From CAYWXV01 sp964462535 (GTDB taxonomy: Bacteria > Bacteroidota > Ignavibacteria > OLB7): 64,000 nt of DNA. Position 1 is the first letter of the stretch. Every line of letters begins with the position of its first letter. The stretch spans positions 1-64,000 of the forward strand of contig CAYWXV010000013.1 in NCBI GenBank assembly GCA_964462535.1, read 5' to 3'. This document shows, one piece after another, positions 54,402 through 62,903 of the stretch. Position numbers and translations under genes: made by a program. Under the pieces are notes generated by a model, which saw nothing but the letters and a program-made list of their open reading frames with translations, was not told the DNA's origin and searched no databases.

Positions 54402-55526
54402 TTATTCCTCGTTGATCACGTCGATCATCCGCACCACATCGGGATGGTCGTGGTTGATCAGGATTATCGAATAGTCGTAGGGCTCGCCACGACGCTTCTC
54501 GATCTTGATGGCTCCCTGTGCTTCCAGTGATGTCAGGAGGGCCTTCCGTTCGAAGTCCGCAAGCCGTGGTAGCGCGTCGGTGAGCTTTCGCAGGTATGGG
54601 CTGATCCAGACTTCGCGGTGATGACCATAATTGCGGAGAAGGACGTCGAGACACGTCAGTTCCGTGTCCGACTCGATTAGGTTCGGATCGGCAAAGACCG
54701 CGTCGGTCGGATCGGTGGGGGCTACGATTTTCCGATTGCCACGGGGCTGCATGCGGAAGGGACCGTTGCCGTTGTACGACTCCTCCCCCTCCACGACCTC
54801 TTCTTCCTCCTCGTCAAAGTCCTCATACTCGTCATCAATGATCTCCGACGAATACTCTTCACCATCGAACGTGTATTCCGCTGCCTCCCGAGCTTCGAGT
54901 TCCGCCGTCTGCCGCTCGTCTCTCTGCCGCTCAACCACATCCGCTTCCCGTTGCCGTTCAGCCTGCTGCTCCAGACGCTTGATCGCCGTTGGGTCAAGAA
55001 GGCTGACGGCATCGATGAAATAGCGTGAGCTGACGTTCATCATCAGATCGCTCGAGATGTTGCCGCGGAACGCGACGGCATAGACATGGCGGGCCTGTCG
55101 TTTCAGGTGTTGAATGACCGGGATGTAGTCCCTATCACCGGCGACGAATACGAATGTGTCAATCTCCGGTCTGGTGTAGAGCGTCTCAACCGCGTCAATC
55201 GACAGCCGCATGTCAGCGGCATTTTTGTGATCCGTTCCCAACACATTATGAGTCTCTACGCCCATCAGGTAGAGTCCCCCCTGGGGGGCGATTTTCAATT
55301 GTTCGAAGTCTGCATACGCTTTTGTAAGAATCGTCTGAAGCCCGAGACGTCGGTCCAGATAGGCTCGAAGATTGCGAAGCATATCCAGAATGTAATCGTT
55401 CAGATCAGGTAGGTCTGCGTAGCTCTCCTTCAGGTAGTAATAGATGTTCTCGAAGTCAATGAAGACCGCAGCGAAGCCTTTTTGACGGGGCGTCTGCTGC
55501 GACTTTGCACCGGAACTGGATTGCAT
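54402..55526 (-). CDS. NYN-domain ribonuclease-like protein
   Basis: The 374-aa protein has a full NYN (PIN-like) domain with its metal-binding acids: Asp24 in VFIDFEN, Asp105 and Asp111 in HKNAADMRLSIDA, and Asp131 and Asp133 in VAGDRDYIPV. A charged coiled segment (KRLEQQAERQREADVVERQ) and a very acidic linker (DDEYEDFDEEEEEVVEGEE) follow. The C-terminal winged-helix-like domain (LRNYGHHREVWISPYLRKL ... EAQGAIKIEKRRG) is shared with the gene at 45725. It probably cuts RNA. It precedes purK by 6 bp on the same transcript. Confidence 0.88.
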   Translation of the reverse strand: MQSSSGAKSQQTPRQKGFAAVFIDFENIYYYLKESYADLPDLNDYILDMLRNLRAYLDRRLGLQTILTKAYADFEQLKIAPQGGLYLMGVETHNVLGTDHKNAADMRLSIDAVETLYTRPEIDTFVFVAGDRDYIPVIQHLKRQARHVYAVAFRGNISSDLMMNVSSRYFIDAVSLLDPTAIKRLEQQAERQREADVVERQRDERQTAELEAREAAEYTFDGEEYSSEIIDDEYEDFDEEEEEVVEGEESYNGNGPFRMQPRGNRKIVAPTDPTDAVFADPNLIESDTELTCLDVLLRNYGHHREVWISPYLRKLTDALPRLADFERKALLTSLEAQGAIKIEKRRGEPYDYSIILINHDHPDVVRMIDVINEE

Positions 55527-55679
55527 GGTCGGGCGACTCCTGTGGATTGTGGTCGTGTCATGGAATGGGCCTGCACGACCGGGGATTGGTCTTCCAGGGG
55601 GGGGAAGATAATGTGATAGAACAACTGGCGCCCCGGTCCGGCAGCAGGGTTGCCGTTCCAGGATCGGTTGCCTGACTGA

Positions 55680-55778
55680 CTGCTGAATACCTCTCGGTTC
55701 GTATGGCTGTTGAAATCGCGTTAGAGATCGAGGCGCGAGACGAGGAGTGCAGCGTAGAGATCAGGTGGACCTTAACGG
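55680..55778 (+). repeat. Dispersed palindromic element, copy F (99 bp)
   Basis: The left end CTGCTGAATACCTCTC equals copy A. AGGCGCGAGACGAGGAGTGCAGCG follows with the central hairpin deleted. The right end CCTTAACGGCCTC is a weak inverted copy that touches the TAG stop of rpoN (55783-55785). Confidence 0.7.
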
Positions 55779-55782
55779 CCTC

Positions 55783-57609
55783 CTAGAGGGCGCGCCGGAG
55801 GCGAGCCACGGGCAGGTTCAATTGTTCTCGATACTTCGCAACCGTCCGTCTGGCCACGTTGTATCCAAGACGCTCCATCTCCTTGCTGATCGCGTCGTCG
55901 CTCAAAGGGTTGCTCTTGTCTTCGCCCGCGATCATCTCCTCGATCTTAGCCCGAACCACCTTTGTCGATACCTCCTCGCCTGTCACCGTCTCCAGACTCT
56001 CCGAGAAGAAATAGCGGAGCTCGAATGTGCCGTAGTCGGTCTGAACGTACTTGCCATTGACGACTCGGCAGACGGTTGAAATATCCATATCGATCCTCTC
56101 CGCCACGTCCTTGTAGATCATTGGACGAAGGTGATCGGGTCCATGTCGAAGAAACTCGATCTGTAGATCCGAAATCGCGCGCATCACGCGCTGCATCGTC
56201 TGACGTCGCTGGTGGATCGAGGCGATGAACCACTTCGCTGCCTCGAATTTTTCCTTGATGAAGCGCCGCGTATTCCGATCGACGTCACGCGACCCGCCAC
56301 GGCGAAGGAGCTCCTGGTAAGCCCTGTTGATTCGGAGTGGGGGGACTCCACGATCGTTGGAGACGATGACGAAATCGTCTCCATCTCGCTCAATCACGAA
56401 ATCGGGAGTGACGTAGTTGTCGTCGATGATCGAGACCGACCCCTCACCCGGTTTCGGGTTCAAGGTGCGGATGACCTCGATTGCACTCCGAAGCTCGTCG
56501 GTGCTGCACTCCAGCCGGGCACAGATCTTCTCGAAGTGCTTCATCGTGAATTCGTGGTACGTCTCCAGAATCACACGACGTGCAAGAACATGAGCGGGCG
56601 TAGGGTCCGTAATCACCGCGAGCTGCACCGCCAGACACTCTTGCAGATTTCTGGCTCCTATGCCGGGCGGATCGAGTCGCTGGATCCTCTGCAGAACCCT
56701 TTCTGCCTCGCTGAGTGTGAAGACCTCTTCGATAATCTCCGGCTCGGGGGAGCTACCCGACGTCTCTTGCTTCGTATCACCATTCTTCGCCAGGGCAGTT
56801 GTGCCCTGCTCCAGCAAGCGGGACAGCTCGTCGATCGACAATCGAGACATCTCCTGAAGGGAAAATGATTCGATTGACCTCTCGGGGGTAACATTCTCCG
56901 GCTGTGGTTCCTCGGAAGAGAGGACGACTGAGTCGCTGTCGGCGAAGATAGCGGCCCTGTGCGACAGCCTGTCTCGCCCAAACGGTTCATCGGTCACGGA
57001 ACCGTCGTAGGTGTCGAATACACCGTCGCCGGGTACCGGCTCGTCCCGTTGCTGCACGGTGCCGCTGCGGGTCGATGCGATGAACTTGTTCAGATCGTCG
57101 ACGATCTCGGATAGGGGGCGACGAAGATAACCATCGTCGTCGATGTTCCCGATAATCTCCTCGGCAAGTGCGATCTCGTCATCGGTGATGTCCTGAAGAC
57201 GGAGCTGGGCCAGCAGGATCTCGGACAGCGTCTCGTACGCCTTCTGCGGCAGCTCGTCCTGATCTTCATTGTCAGGGCCGGTGAAGCTGGGTGCCTTGTA
57301 CCCCTCGGCATCATCATTGGCGAAGTCGCCCCAATCGAACTCGTCGTCCCCGCCTGGCTCGTCATTCCGTTCGTCGGCGCTGTCAACGTCGTCCCCGTCC
57401 TTTTCGGTCCGTTCCTCGGCCTCAGGTGCTGGCTCTAACTCACCCTCCTGTGTCAGGTCGTTCTGCTCCTCGAGCAACGGGTTCATTTCCAGTTCCTGCT
57501 TGATCCGTTGCTCCAGGGCAATGATCGGCAACTGCAGCATCTTGAGATACTGCACCTGCTGCGGCGAGAGGCGTTGCTGTAAGGACTGTCGCTGTGTTAA
57601 TGAAAGCAT
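55783..57609 (-). CDS. rpoN: RNA polymerase sigma-54 factor
   Basis: The 608-aa protein has the glutamine-rich region I (MLSLTQRQSLQQRLSPQQVQ and LPIIALEQRIKQELEMNPLLEE). The core-binding domain includes LDPPGIGARNLQECLAVQL. The DNA-binding domain contains the RpoN box ARRTVAKYRE at 586-595. It directs polymerase to -24/-12 promoters and needs an enhancer-binding ATPase, none of which is in the window. It is longer than the usual 450-500 aa because of acidic stretches at about 50-110 and 200-300. It lies downstream of the DUF3109 gene. Confidence 0.96.
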   Translation of the reverse strand: MLSLTQRQSLQQRLSPQQVQYLKMLQLPIIALEQRIKQELEMNPLLEEQNDLTQEGELEPAPEAEERTEKDGDDVDSADERNDEPGGDDEFDWGDFANDDAEGYKAPSFTGPDNEDQDELPQKAYETLSEILLAQLRLQDITDDEIALAEEIIGNIDDDGYLRRPLSEIVDDLNKFIASTRSGTVQQRDEPVPGDGVFDTYDGSVTDEPFGRDRLSHRAAIFADSDSVVLSSEEPQPENVTPERSIESFSLQEMSRLSIDELSRLLEQGTTALAKNGDTKQETSGSSPEPEIIEEVFTLSEAERVLQRIQRLDPPGIGARNLQECLAVQLAVITDPTPAHVLARRVILETYHEFTMKHFEKICARLECSTDELRSAIEVIRTLNPKPGEGSVSIIDDNYVTPDFVIERDGDDFVIVSNDRGVPPLRINRAYQELLRRGGSRDVDRNTRRFIKEKFEAAKWFIASIHQRRQTMQRVMRAISDLQIEFLRHGPDHLRPMIYKDVAERIDMDISTVCRVVNGKYVQTDYGTFELRYFFSESLETVTGEEVSTKVVRAKIEEMIAGEDKSNPLSDDAISKEMERLGYNVARRTVAKYREQLNLPVARLRRAL

Positions 57610-57676
57610 GGGCGCGTGACGTTCAGTACCGGTGGGGGAGGCAAAGGGGGTGGAGTCACCAGCGCATGGGACGAAA

Positions 57677-57683
57677 GAAGATA
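57677..57683 (-). promoter_or_regulatory. Possible -7 element for rpoN
   Basis: The minus strand reads TATCTTCTT, one or two changes from TAnnTTTG, 68 bp upstream of the ATG. A TTTG occurs about 35 bp further up but the spacing is too long, so this remains tentative. Confidence 0.3.
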
Positions 57684-57776
57684 CATGATTCTGAAAAGTA
57701 GACTATTCAAATGCTGGTCGGCTTTGGGCCGCTGAAACTCGTTGCATGTTGCTGATGCGAGATCCCTGTCTTCGGA

Positions 57777-58334
57777 TTACTTCTCTGCTGCCCTCCTCAA
57801 CTCTTCGTAATACTCCTCCCCAAACGCCCTCACAATCGGTTCACGCAGAAACTGGTAGAGGGGGATCTTCTCCTTCTTCCCACGTGCGATGGCCGGGCGA
57901 CATTCGTCGATGCGTTCGTAATCAAGATAGGGCGTATCGAAGAGTTCGTGAATACGGATGGGGAAGAGGTGACAACTGAGTGGTTTGCGGAAGTCGACTT
58001 TCCCGTCCTGCCACGCACGTTCGATGGCGCATTTGGCGACGCTCTCCTCGTAGTAGACGTAGACACAGTCACGATCATCAACGCACCGTGTGGCGTAGTC
58101 ACCTGGCTCTCCCTCGGTTCCCCCCTCCGCCTCGATGATCGATCGCTTTCTCTCATCAAGATGCTCCATAGCGGCTGGAGTGGCGCGCGTGATGTGATCG
58201 ACCTCATCGTCAGTCAGTGGCGCCCCCCGTCCCCCGGGCATTGTGCAACAGGCGCCATGACAGGCGGAGAGGTCGCACGCGAACCGAGATGTGACCAGTG
58301 CGCCGTCGGCTAGTGTGTCGAGAATAGTGAACAT
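57777..58334 (-). CDS. DUF3109-family cysteine-rich protein
   Basis: The 185-aa protein shows the conserved cysteine pattern of DUF3109 (related to YkgJ/Fe-S or Zn-binding proteins): FACDLSACHGACC near the N terminus, then CVDDRDCVYVYYEES, KCAIERAW and PLSCHLFPIRI. The cysteines probably hold a metal or Fe-S cluster. Function is unknown. It lies upstream of rpoN on the same strand, 167 bp apart. Confidence 0.88.
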   Translation of the reverse strand: MFTILDTLADGALVTSRFACDLSACHGACCTMPGGRGAPLTDDEVDHITRATPAAMEHLDERKRSIIEAEGGTEGEPGDYATRCVDDRDCVYVYYEESVAKCAIERAWQDGKVDFRKPLSCHLFPIRIHELFDTPYLDYERIDECRPAIARGKKEKIPLYQFLREPIVRAFGEEYYEELRRAAEK

Positions 58335-58613
58335 GAAGAGCAGGTTACAGAGCGTCGCAGACGCCTCAAGATCGACATAATGTTACAGCGGCTCGGAGGG
58401 GTCGTTTGTAGTATTGCCCCCCAGTGACGCTCCCGCCGCGAGGTCTTTCTGTGCGTATGTTTTTTGTCGGTGGGGAGAGTGCGACACGCAGACCCGAAGC
58501 GATCACGATCGATCCCAGCGATGCTCTTACGCGACGAAATACCGCAAGGAAATCAACGCCCTGTCCCCCAGGGCTCCACATCGGCTTCGCGCGTGGTGGA
58601 GAACGAGTCCGTC

Positions 58614-59339
58614 ATGGAGTTTGCAGAGACAGTTCCGGAATATTTGCGCGAGGGATACCGCGCGCTGATGCAGGGAGATGCGTCAACCGCAATCACGCTC
58701 TGGCGGGATCTGTTTGATCGCTACCCGTCAGCGGAGGTCTGCAGCCACATTGCCCGCGCATATTACTACCAAACGTTCTTTCTTGGACAGGGACCAGGTC
58801 ACCCCAGGCACTGTGAGCATGTCGCCCAGATGAGGCACTGGGCTGAGAGGGGGCTGAATCTCAATCCCAACTCTCCTATCGGCCATGCCATGCTCGCCGC
58901 AGCACTGGGGCGGCAGGCGCAGTATTGCAAGTCGCAGCGCGAATCTATCAGGCTCTTCTGGTCGGTTCGCGAACATGCCACACGCTCAATTGCGATCGGA
59001 GACTGCTGGGTCGGTCACATGGTGATGGGTATCTGGCATCGCGAGATGGCCTCCGTCAGCTTCGGCCTGCGTGCCCTGGCGAACCTTTTCCGACTCGGTC
59101 TTCCGGCCGGCTCCCTGAAAGAGTCGCTTCGCCATTTTGATGAAGTCCTGCGTCAGTATCCCGACAACAACACCATCTACGCGGAGAAGGCGCAAACGTA
59201 CGAGCGCGTCGACGACCTCGACCGAGCGCGACAGATGTACGAGAAGTGTCTCACGATGCCCCTCTTCCGCCATCCCCTTGCTCCCTACCTGACCGACGAC
59301 GCTCGCGTACGCTATCGCAAGCTGCTGGAGGATGCCTGA
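58614..59339 (+). CDS. TPR-containing protein
   Basis: The 241-aa protein has TPR-like helices: YLREGYRALMQGDASTAITLW at the start, HAMLAAALGRQAQYCKSQRES, and LRHFDEVLRQYPDNNTIYAEKAQ at the end. HMVMGIWHREMASVSFGLRALA is a signature resembling the eukaryotic RMD1/FAM82-type TPR proteins. It has no signal peptide. The ATG at 58614 starts the first helix; the frame upstream to 58464 seems non-coding. It precedes the nicotinate phosphoribosyltransferase gene by 29 bp and is probably cotranscribed. Confidence 0.75.
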   Translation: MEFAETVPEYLREGYRALMQGDASTAITLWRDLFDRYPSAEVCSHIARAYYYQTFFLGQGPGHPRHCEHVAQMRHWAERGLNLNPNSPIGHAMLAAALGRQAQYCKSQRESIRLFWSVREHATRSIAIGDCWVGHMVMGIWHREMASVSFGLRALANLFRLGLPAGSLKESLRHFDEVLRQYPDNNTIYAEKAQTYERVDDLDRARQMYEKCLTMPLFRHPLAPYLTDDARVRYRKLLEDA

Positions 59340-59368
59340 ACGAACCAACCAATCCTCTGGTCAGCGCG

Positions 59369-60910
59369 ATGTTGACCGACCTTTACCAGTTGACCATGGC
59401 GTACGGTTACTGGAGGAATGGGATTGGCCAGAGACGGGCAGTCTTCGATCTCTTCTTCAGACGGAACCCATTTGGAGGAGAGTACACCATCTTCGCCGGC
59501 CTGCACGAGGCCCTGAACTACCTTGAGTCATTTCGGTTTGACGACGAGTCGATAGCCTGGCTTCGCCGACTTCCGAATTTCCGCCATGCCGACGCTGCGT
59601 TCTGGGACTGGCTCTCCGCGCTAGACACATCTGAGCTGACGGTCGATGCCGTAGCCGAGGGATCACCCGTCTTCCCGCGTGTCCCTCTGCTCCGTGTACA
59701 GGGTCCACTTGCTATCGCACAGATCGTTGAGACCGCCCTCCTAAACATCATCAACTTCTCCACGCTCATCGCCACAAACGCGGCGCGAATTCGGCAGGTT
59801 GTCGGCGACGACGTCGAGTTGATGGAATTCGGACTTCGTCGCGCGCAGGGACCGGATGGTGCCCTCACAGCGACGAGATCGGCAATCATCGGCGGATTCG
59901 ATTCCACAAGCGACGTACTTGCGGGGAGGCTGCTCGACGTACCCGTTGCCGGGACACATGCCCATTCGTTTGTTCAGTCGTTTCTGCGCGTCACGACCGA
60001 TCTTCTCAAAATCCGGGACGCAGACGGGAACGAACGCGATGTATCCGCCCCCCTGGCTGAGCTCCGCGCAGCAGACGGACTCATCACCAACGAGGGTGAA
60101 CTTGCCGCCTTCCTTGCGTACGCGCGTGCGTTTCCAGATTCGACGCTGCTGTTGGTAGACACCTACGATACGCTAGCCTCCGGCGTGCCGAACGCAATAC
60201 GTGTGTTCAAGATTCTCCGGGCGCTTGGACATCGTCCACTGGGAATACGTCTCGACTCGGGTGACCTCGGATATCTGAGCCGTGAAGCCCGACGGATGTT
60301 CGTGGCGGCGGGTCTTGATGATCTCAAGATCGTTGCAAGCAATTCCATTGATGAGGACGTTCTGGTGGCGTTGAAGTCGTCTGGAGCCGAAATCGATTCG
60401 TACGGCGTCGGAACAAACCTCGTGACGGCAGAGGGTGATCCGGCCCTCGGCGGCGTCTACAAGCTTGTTGAGATCGAGGGGGAGCCGCGCATCAAGATCT
60501 CGCAGGATCTGGTGAAGGTCACCATCCCCGGCCGAAAGAGGGTCTATCGCCTTCGGGGCTCGGAGGGGTACGATCTGGCGGACGTGCTCACGCTCCACGA
60601 CGAATCGCCACCCCGCGTTGGCACGCCATACCTGTGTCGCCATCCCTTCATTCCCGAGCAGCAGGTCCGTATAGAACCGACCGACGTCGTCGAGCTTCTG
60701 CAGCCGGTCTTCCGGCAAGGACGGTCGCTCATGCTTCACGAACCCGTGATGGAGATTCGTGCAAGATCGCGGAGCCTGCAGGGGTTCATCAGGCCAGATC
60801 ATCGCCGTCACCTGAATCCGACGCCCTACAAAGTCTCGTTGTCGTCGTCACTCTTCGAGTACATGTACAGTCTCTGGCAGAAGGAGACAGCGGTGCCGAC
60901 GATTCGCTAG
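59369..60910 (+). CDS. pncB: Nicotinate phosphoribosyltransferase
   Basis: The 513-aa protein starts MLTDLYQLTMAYGYW, a hallmark of the family. It has FDLFFRRNPFGGEYTIFAGL, FGLRRAQGPDGALTATRSA, the active-site His in VAGTHAHSFVQSF, LLVDTYDTLASGVPNAIRV, and GIRLDSGDLGYLSREARRM for phosphoribosyl binding. It makes nicotinate mononucleotide from nicotinate and PRPP in NAD salvage. The frame is open further upstream (including LNEPTNPLVSA), so a start a few codons earlier with an unusual codon is possible. Confidence 0.95.
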   Translation: MLTDLYQLTMAYGYWRNGIGQRRAVFDLFFRRNPFGGEYTIFAGLHEALNYLESFRFDDESIAWLRRLPNFRHADAAFWDWLSALDTSELTVDAVAEGSPVFPRVPLLRVQGPLAIAQIVETALLNIINFSTLIATNAARIRQVVGDDVELMEFGLRRAQGPDGALTATRSAIIGGFDSTSDVLAGRLLDVPVAGTHAHSFVQSFLRVTTDLLKIRDADGNERDVSAPLAELRAADGLITNEGELAAFLAYARAFPDSTLLLVDTYDTLASGVPNAIRVFKILRALGHRPLGIRLDSGDLGYLSREARRMFVAAGLDDLKIVASNSIDEDVLVALKSSGAEIDSYGVGTNLVTAEGDPALGGVYKLVEIEGEPRIKISQDLVKVTIPGRKRVYRLRGSEGYDLADVLTLHDESPPRVGTPYLCRHPFIPEQQVRIEPTDVVELLQPVFRQGRSLMLHEPVMEIRARSRSLQGFIRPDHRRHLNPTPYKVSLSSSLFEYMYSLWQKETAVPTIR

Positions 60911-60920
60911 GGTTGCTTGA

Positions 60921-61646
60921 TCACACCGCCATTCGTATACCAGCAATTATCATCACGACGCCGATCACCAGTTCGAGCGTTGCGTCCTTCGATCGGTTGG
61001 AGAGATTCACCCCCACGAACGCTCCAATACATGCACCGATCGACGCCAGGAGGGCGGGAACGAGAAGGTCTTCGGTGTACGACCCGTTAATCCAGAACGA
61101 GATGGCGCGGAAAATTGCGGTGGCGCCCCCTACGGCGCCGTTGGTCGCCGTCCCATCACGCACCTGAAGGCCAGCTGCCATCAGCGCTCCACCATTGATG
61201 GGCCCGTGCCCTGCACCAATCACCGTCCCCACAAATCCAGATATGAAGCCGATGACTGGAAATGTCGTGCGGTGCAGAGACTTCGGTTGGGGTAGATCGA
61301 CGTACAGCCGGATCACGTAGTACGCGCCGAACAGGATCAACATCCCACCGATGAATCTCTTGAGCATCAGGCCGTCGATCGAGTTCAACGCAAGCGTTCC
61401 GATGATCGTGGCCGGGATGATCCCGACTGCGAACAGTCCGACGTGACGCCAGGAGATCCAGGCGCGAGTCAGGTACATGCGGGGGAGACTCCAGCCAAGT
61501 GACACCAGCGGTGAGAGGAAGACTGCCTCCTTGTCGCCAACCAGCAGGACCAGGATGGGGAGGAGGAGGAGGGCGCCGCCAAAGCCGACGACCGTGTCGA
61601 GGGTTCCTGCTATCAATCCGGCAAGGAGGAGTTCAGCGAGATGCAC
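60921..61646 (-). CDS. TauE/SafE-family membrane permease
   Basis: The 241-aa protein is almost entirely membrane helices with the TauE/SafE repeats: GLIAGTLDTVVGFGGALLLL in the first half, and GFISGFVGTVIGAGHGPIN in the second. Relatives export sulfite, sulfoacetate or similar organic anions. The frame continues to 61736 (GTG), but the GTG at 61646 begins the first helix with few residues ahead. It is convergent with the nicotinate gene (10 bp apart). Confidence 0.88.
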   Translation of the reverse strand: MHLAELLLAGLIAGTLDTVVGFGGALLLLPILVLLVGDKEAVFLSPLVSLGWSLPRMYLTRAWISWRHVGLFAVGIIPATIIGTLALNSIDGLMLKRFIGGMLILFGAYYVIRLYVDLPQPKSLHRTTFPVIGFISGFVGTVIGAGHGPINGGALMAAGLQVRDGTATNGAVGGATAIFRAISFWINGSYTEDLLVPALLASIGACIGAFVGVNLSNRSKDATLELVIGVVMIIAGIRMAV

Positions 61647-61745
61647 GAGGTGTTTGTCGGTTGGTGTGGTCCGGACGCGAGCGTCGGACGGCAAGCGGAA
61701 TTTTTCGTGGGTGTGGTACGTGACCCCTCCCCACACGGCACGAGG

Positions 61746-61886
61746 CTGATGAAATGAGCACGATCTCTGCGTCGGGCTCGCGATCGCTCAGGGGAGCGTA
61801 CCAGCGGAACGCCTCATTCGTTCCTCGTCTCCCATATCGACCTCACGCGGTTCGAGCGGCCTCATGATTTGAGATTTATTCAGCAG
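61746..61886 (-). repeat. Dispersed palindromic element, copy G (141 bp)
   Basis: It starts CTGATGAAATGAGCACGATCTCTGCGTCGGGCTC and ends GAGATTTATTCAGCAG. The central hairpin is GGGGAGCGTACCAGCGGAACGCCTC. The core reads CATATCGACCTCACGCGGTTCGA. It is in the same orientation as copy B. Its right end is 4 nt from the TAG stop of the AlbA_2 gene (61891-61893). Confidence 0.85.
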
Positions 61887-61890
61887 GCTG

Positions 61891-62556
61891 CTATGCAAGA
61901 GTATAGTAGTCCTCGCTCTCGTCGGTGAAGATTCTGATAAGACCGGCGCGGACGAGACGGACAAGGCTTCTTGAGGCCCGTCGTTGCGAGATGTTGACCA
62001 GATGGCGGTATTGCCGAAGAGTGACTCGCCCATGCTGTTCAAGAAACGCGAACAGAATCCGTTCGATGTCCCCTATTTCCAATCTGAGGGGTGGGGAGTC
62101 GGGAGATGAGAGGGAGAGGACGCGAGCAACCTCTCGGCTGGCAATGACACTCCGGTCGTTTTGACGGATGTAGACCCGCGTGTCGACGGAATCCTGGCCA
62201 CGCCCGTCTCCGTTCGTGTTCTGGTTCGCGAGCTTGTGTGGCTTACTGCGGCTCTCGGGGATTTCAATCGCCACCACATCCGTACCCTCGATGTCCACAA
62301 TGTGAACCTGATGCTCCACCGGGGGTTCGCAATAGAATTCCGCAGCTGTGGTGGCCAGTTCAATCTCGGATTTCTCGCTATCGACGCCAACGACGCTCCC
62401 ATCATCGTCGATGCCAATCATCAGCCAGCCCCCTCGGGTATTGGCGAGGGCAATCATCTCTTTGGCGATCTTATCGAACCCCGAGAACTTTCTCTTGAAC
62501 TCGACGGTGTCGGTTTCGCCACGCTCGATGATTGATCTCAGTTGTCTGGCAGTCAT
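61891..62556 (-). CDS. AlbA_2 (Schlafen-type) domain protein with wHTH
   Basis: The 221-aa protein begins with an AlbA_2/Schlafen domain (ETDTVEFKRKFSGFDKIAKEM, ANTRGGWLMIGIDDDGSVVG, VVAIEIPESRSKPHKL, VYIRQNDRSVIAS). A winged helix follows at about 155-221 (ILFAFLEQHGRVTLRQYRHLVNISQRRASRSLVRLVRAGLI). Such proteins bind nucleic acid and are often transcription regulators; the target is unknown. A possible -7 element, TATCTTCT on the minus strand, lies at 62589-62596. Confidence 0.9.
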   Translation of the reverse strand: MTARQLRSIIERGETDTVEFKRKFSGFDKIAKEMIALANTRGGWLMIGIDDDGSVVGVDSEKSEIELATTAAEFYCEPPVEHQVHIVDIEGTDVVAIEIPESRSKPHKLANQNTNGDGRGQDSVDTRVYIRQNDRSVIASREVARVLSLSSPDSPPLRLEIGDIERILFAFLEQHGRVTLRQYRHLVNISQRRASRSLVRLVRAGLIRIFTDESEDYYTLA

Positions 62557-62589
62557 TGGGGGTCGCAGGTAGTGGGATCGTTGGCCGAA

Positions 62590-62596
62590 GAAGATA
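62590..62596 (-). promoter_or_regulatory. Possible -7 element for the AlbA_2 gene
   Basis: The minus strand reads TATCTTC, 34 bp upstream of the ATG. It is the same variant as before rpoN and the M16 gene. The rest of the 347-bp spacer to 62903 has no gene; it carries only the promoter signals of its two divergent neighbours. Confidence 0.35.
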
Positions 62597-62817
62597 CGAA
62601 GTTGATGATATCCCTATCGTCGTGCGCGACGGTTGACTGTTTTACTGCCCTTTAGGTGGACATGCCGGTCGCCGACACCGACCGCCGAGGTTCCGTCCTC
62701 GCTGTGTCGGGCCCTTTCGCGTTGGTGGCGCCAGCGGTCGCGACGTGTCGACCCAGCCCGATAAACGACGATGTTTCACGAGTAGTGTCCGGGCTTCGCT
62801 GCGCGAGCCTCTCTTTG

Positions 62818-62825
62818 TAACTTTG
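62818..62825 (+). promoter_or_regulatory. -7 element for the PASTA gene
   Basis: TAACTTTG is a full match to TAnnTTTG, 78 bp before the ATG at 62904. A TTG at -33 is not clear (TTC occurs near 62794). Confidence 0.5.
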
Positions 62826-62903
62826 CCCCCCAATCCGGAAGGCGTTGGAGATTCGATCCGGGACAGAACGACGAAGAACTCGATTCCACCTCGAATAGAA
62901 TTC

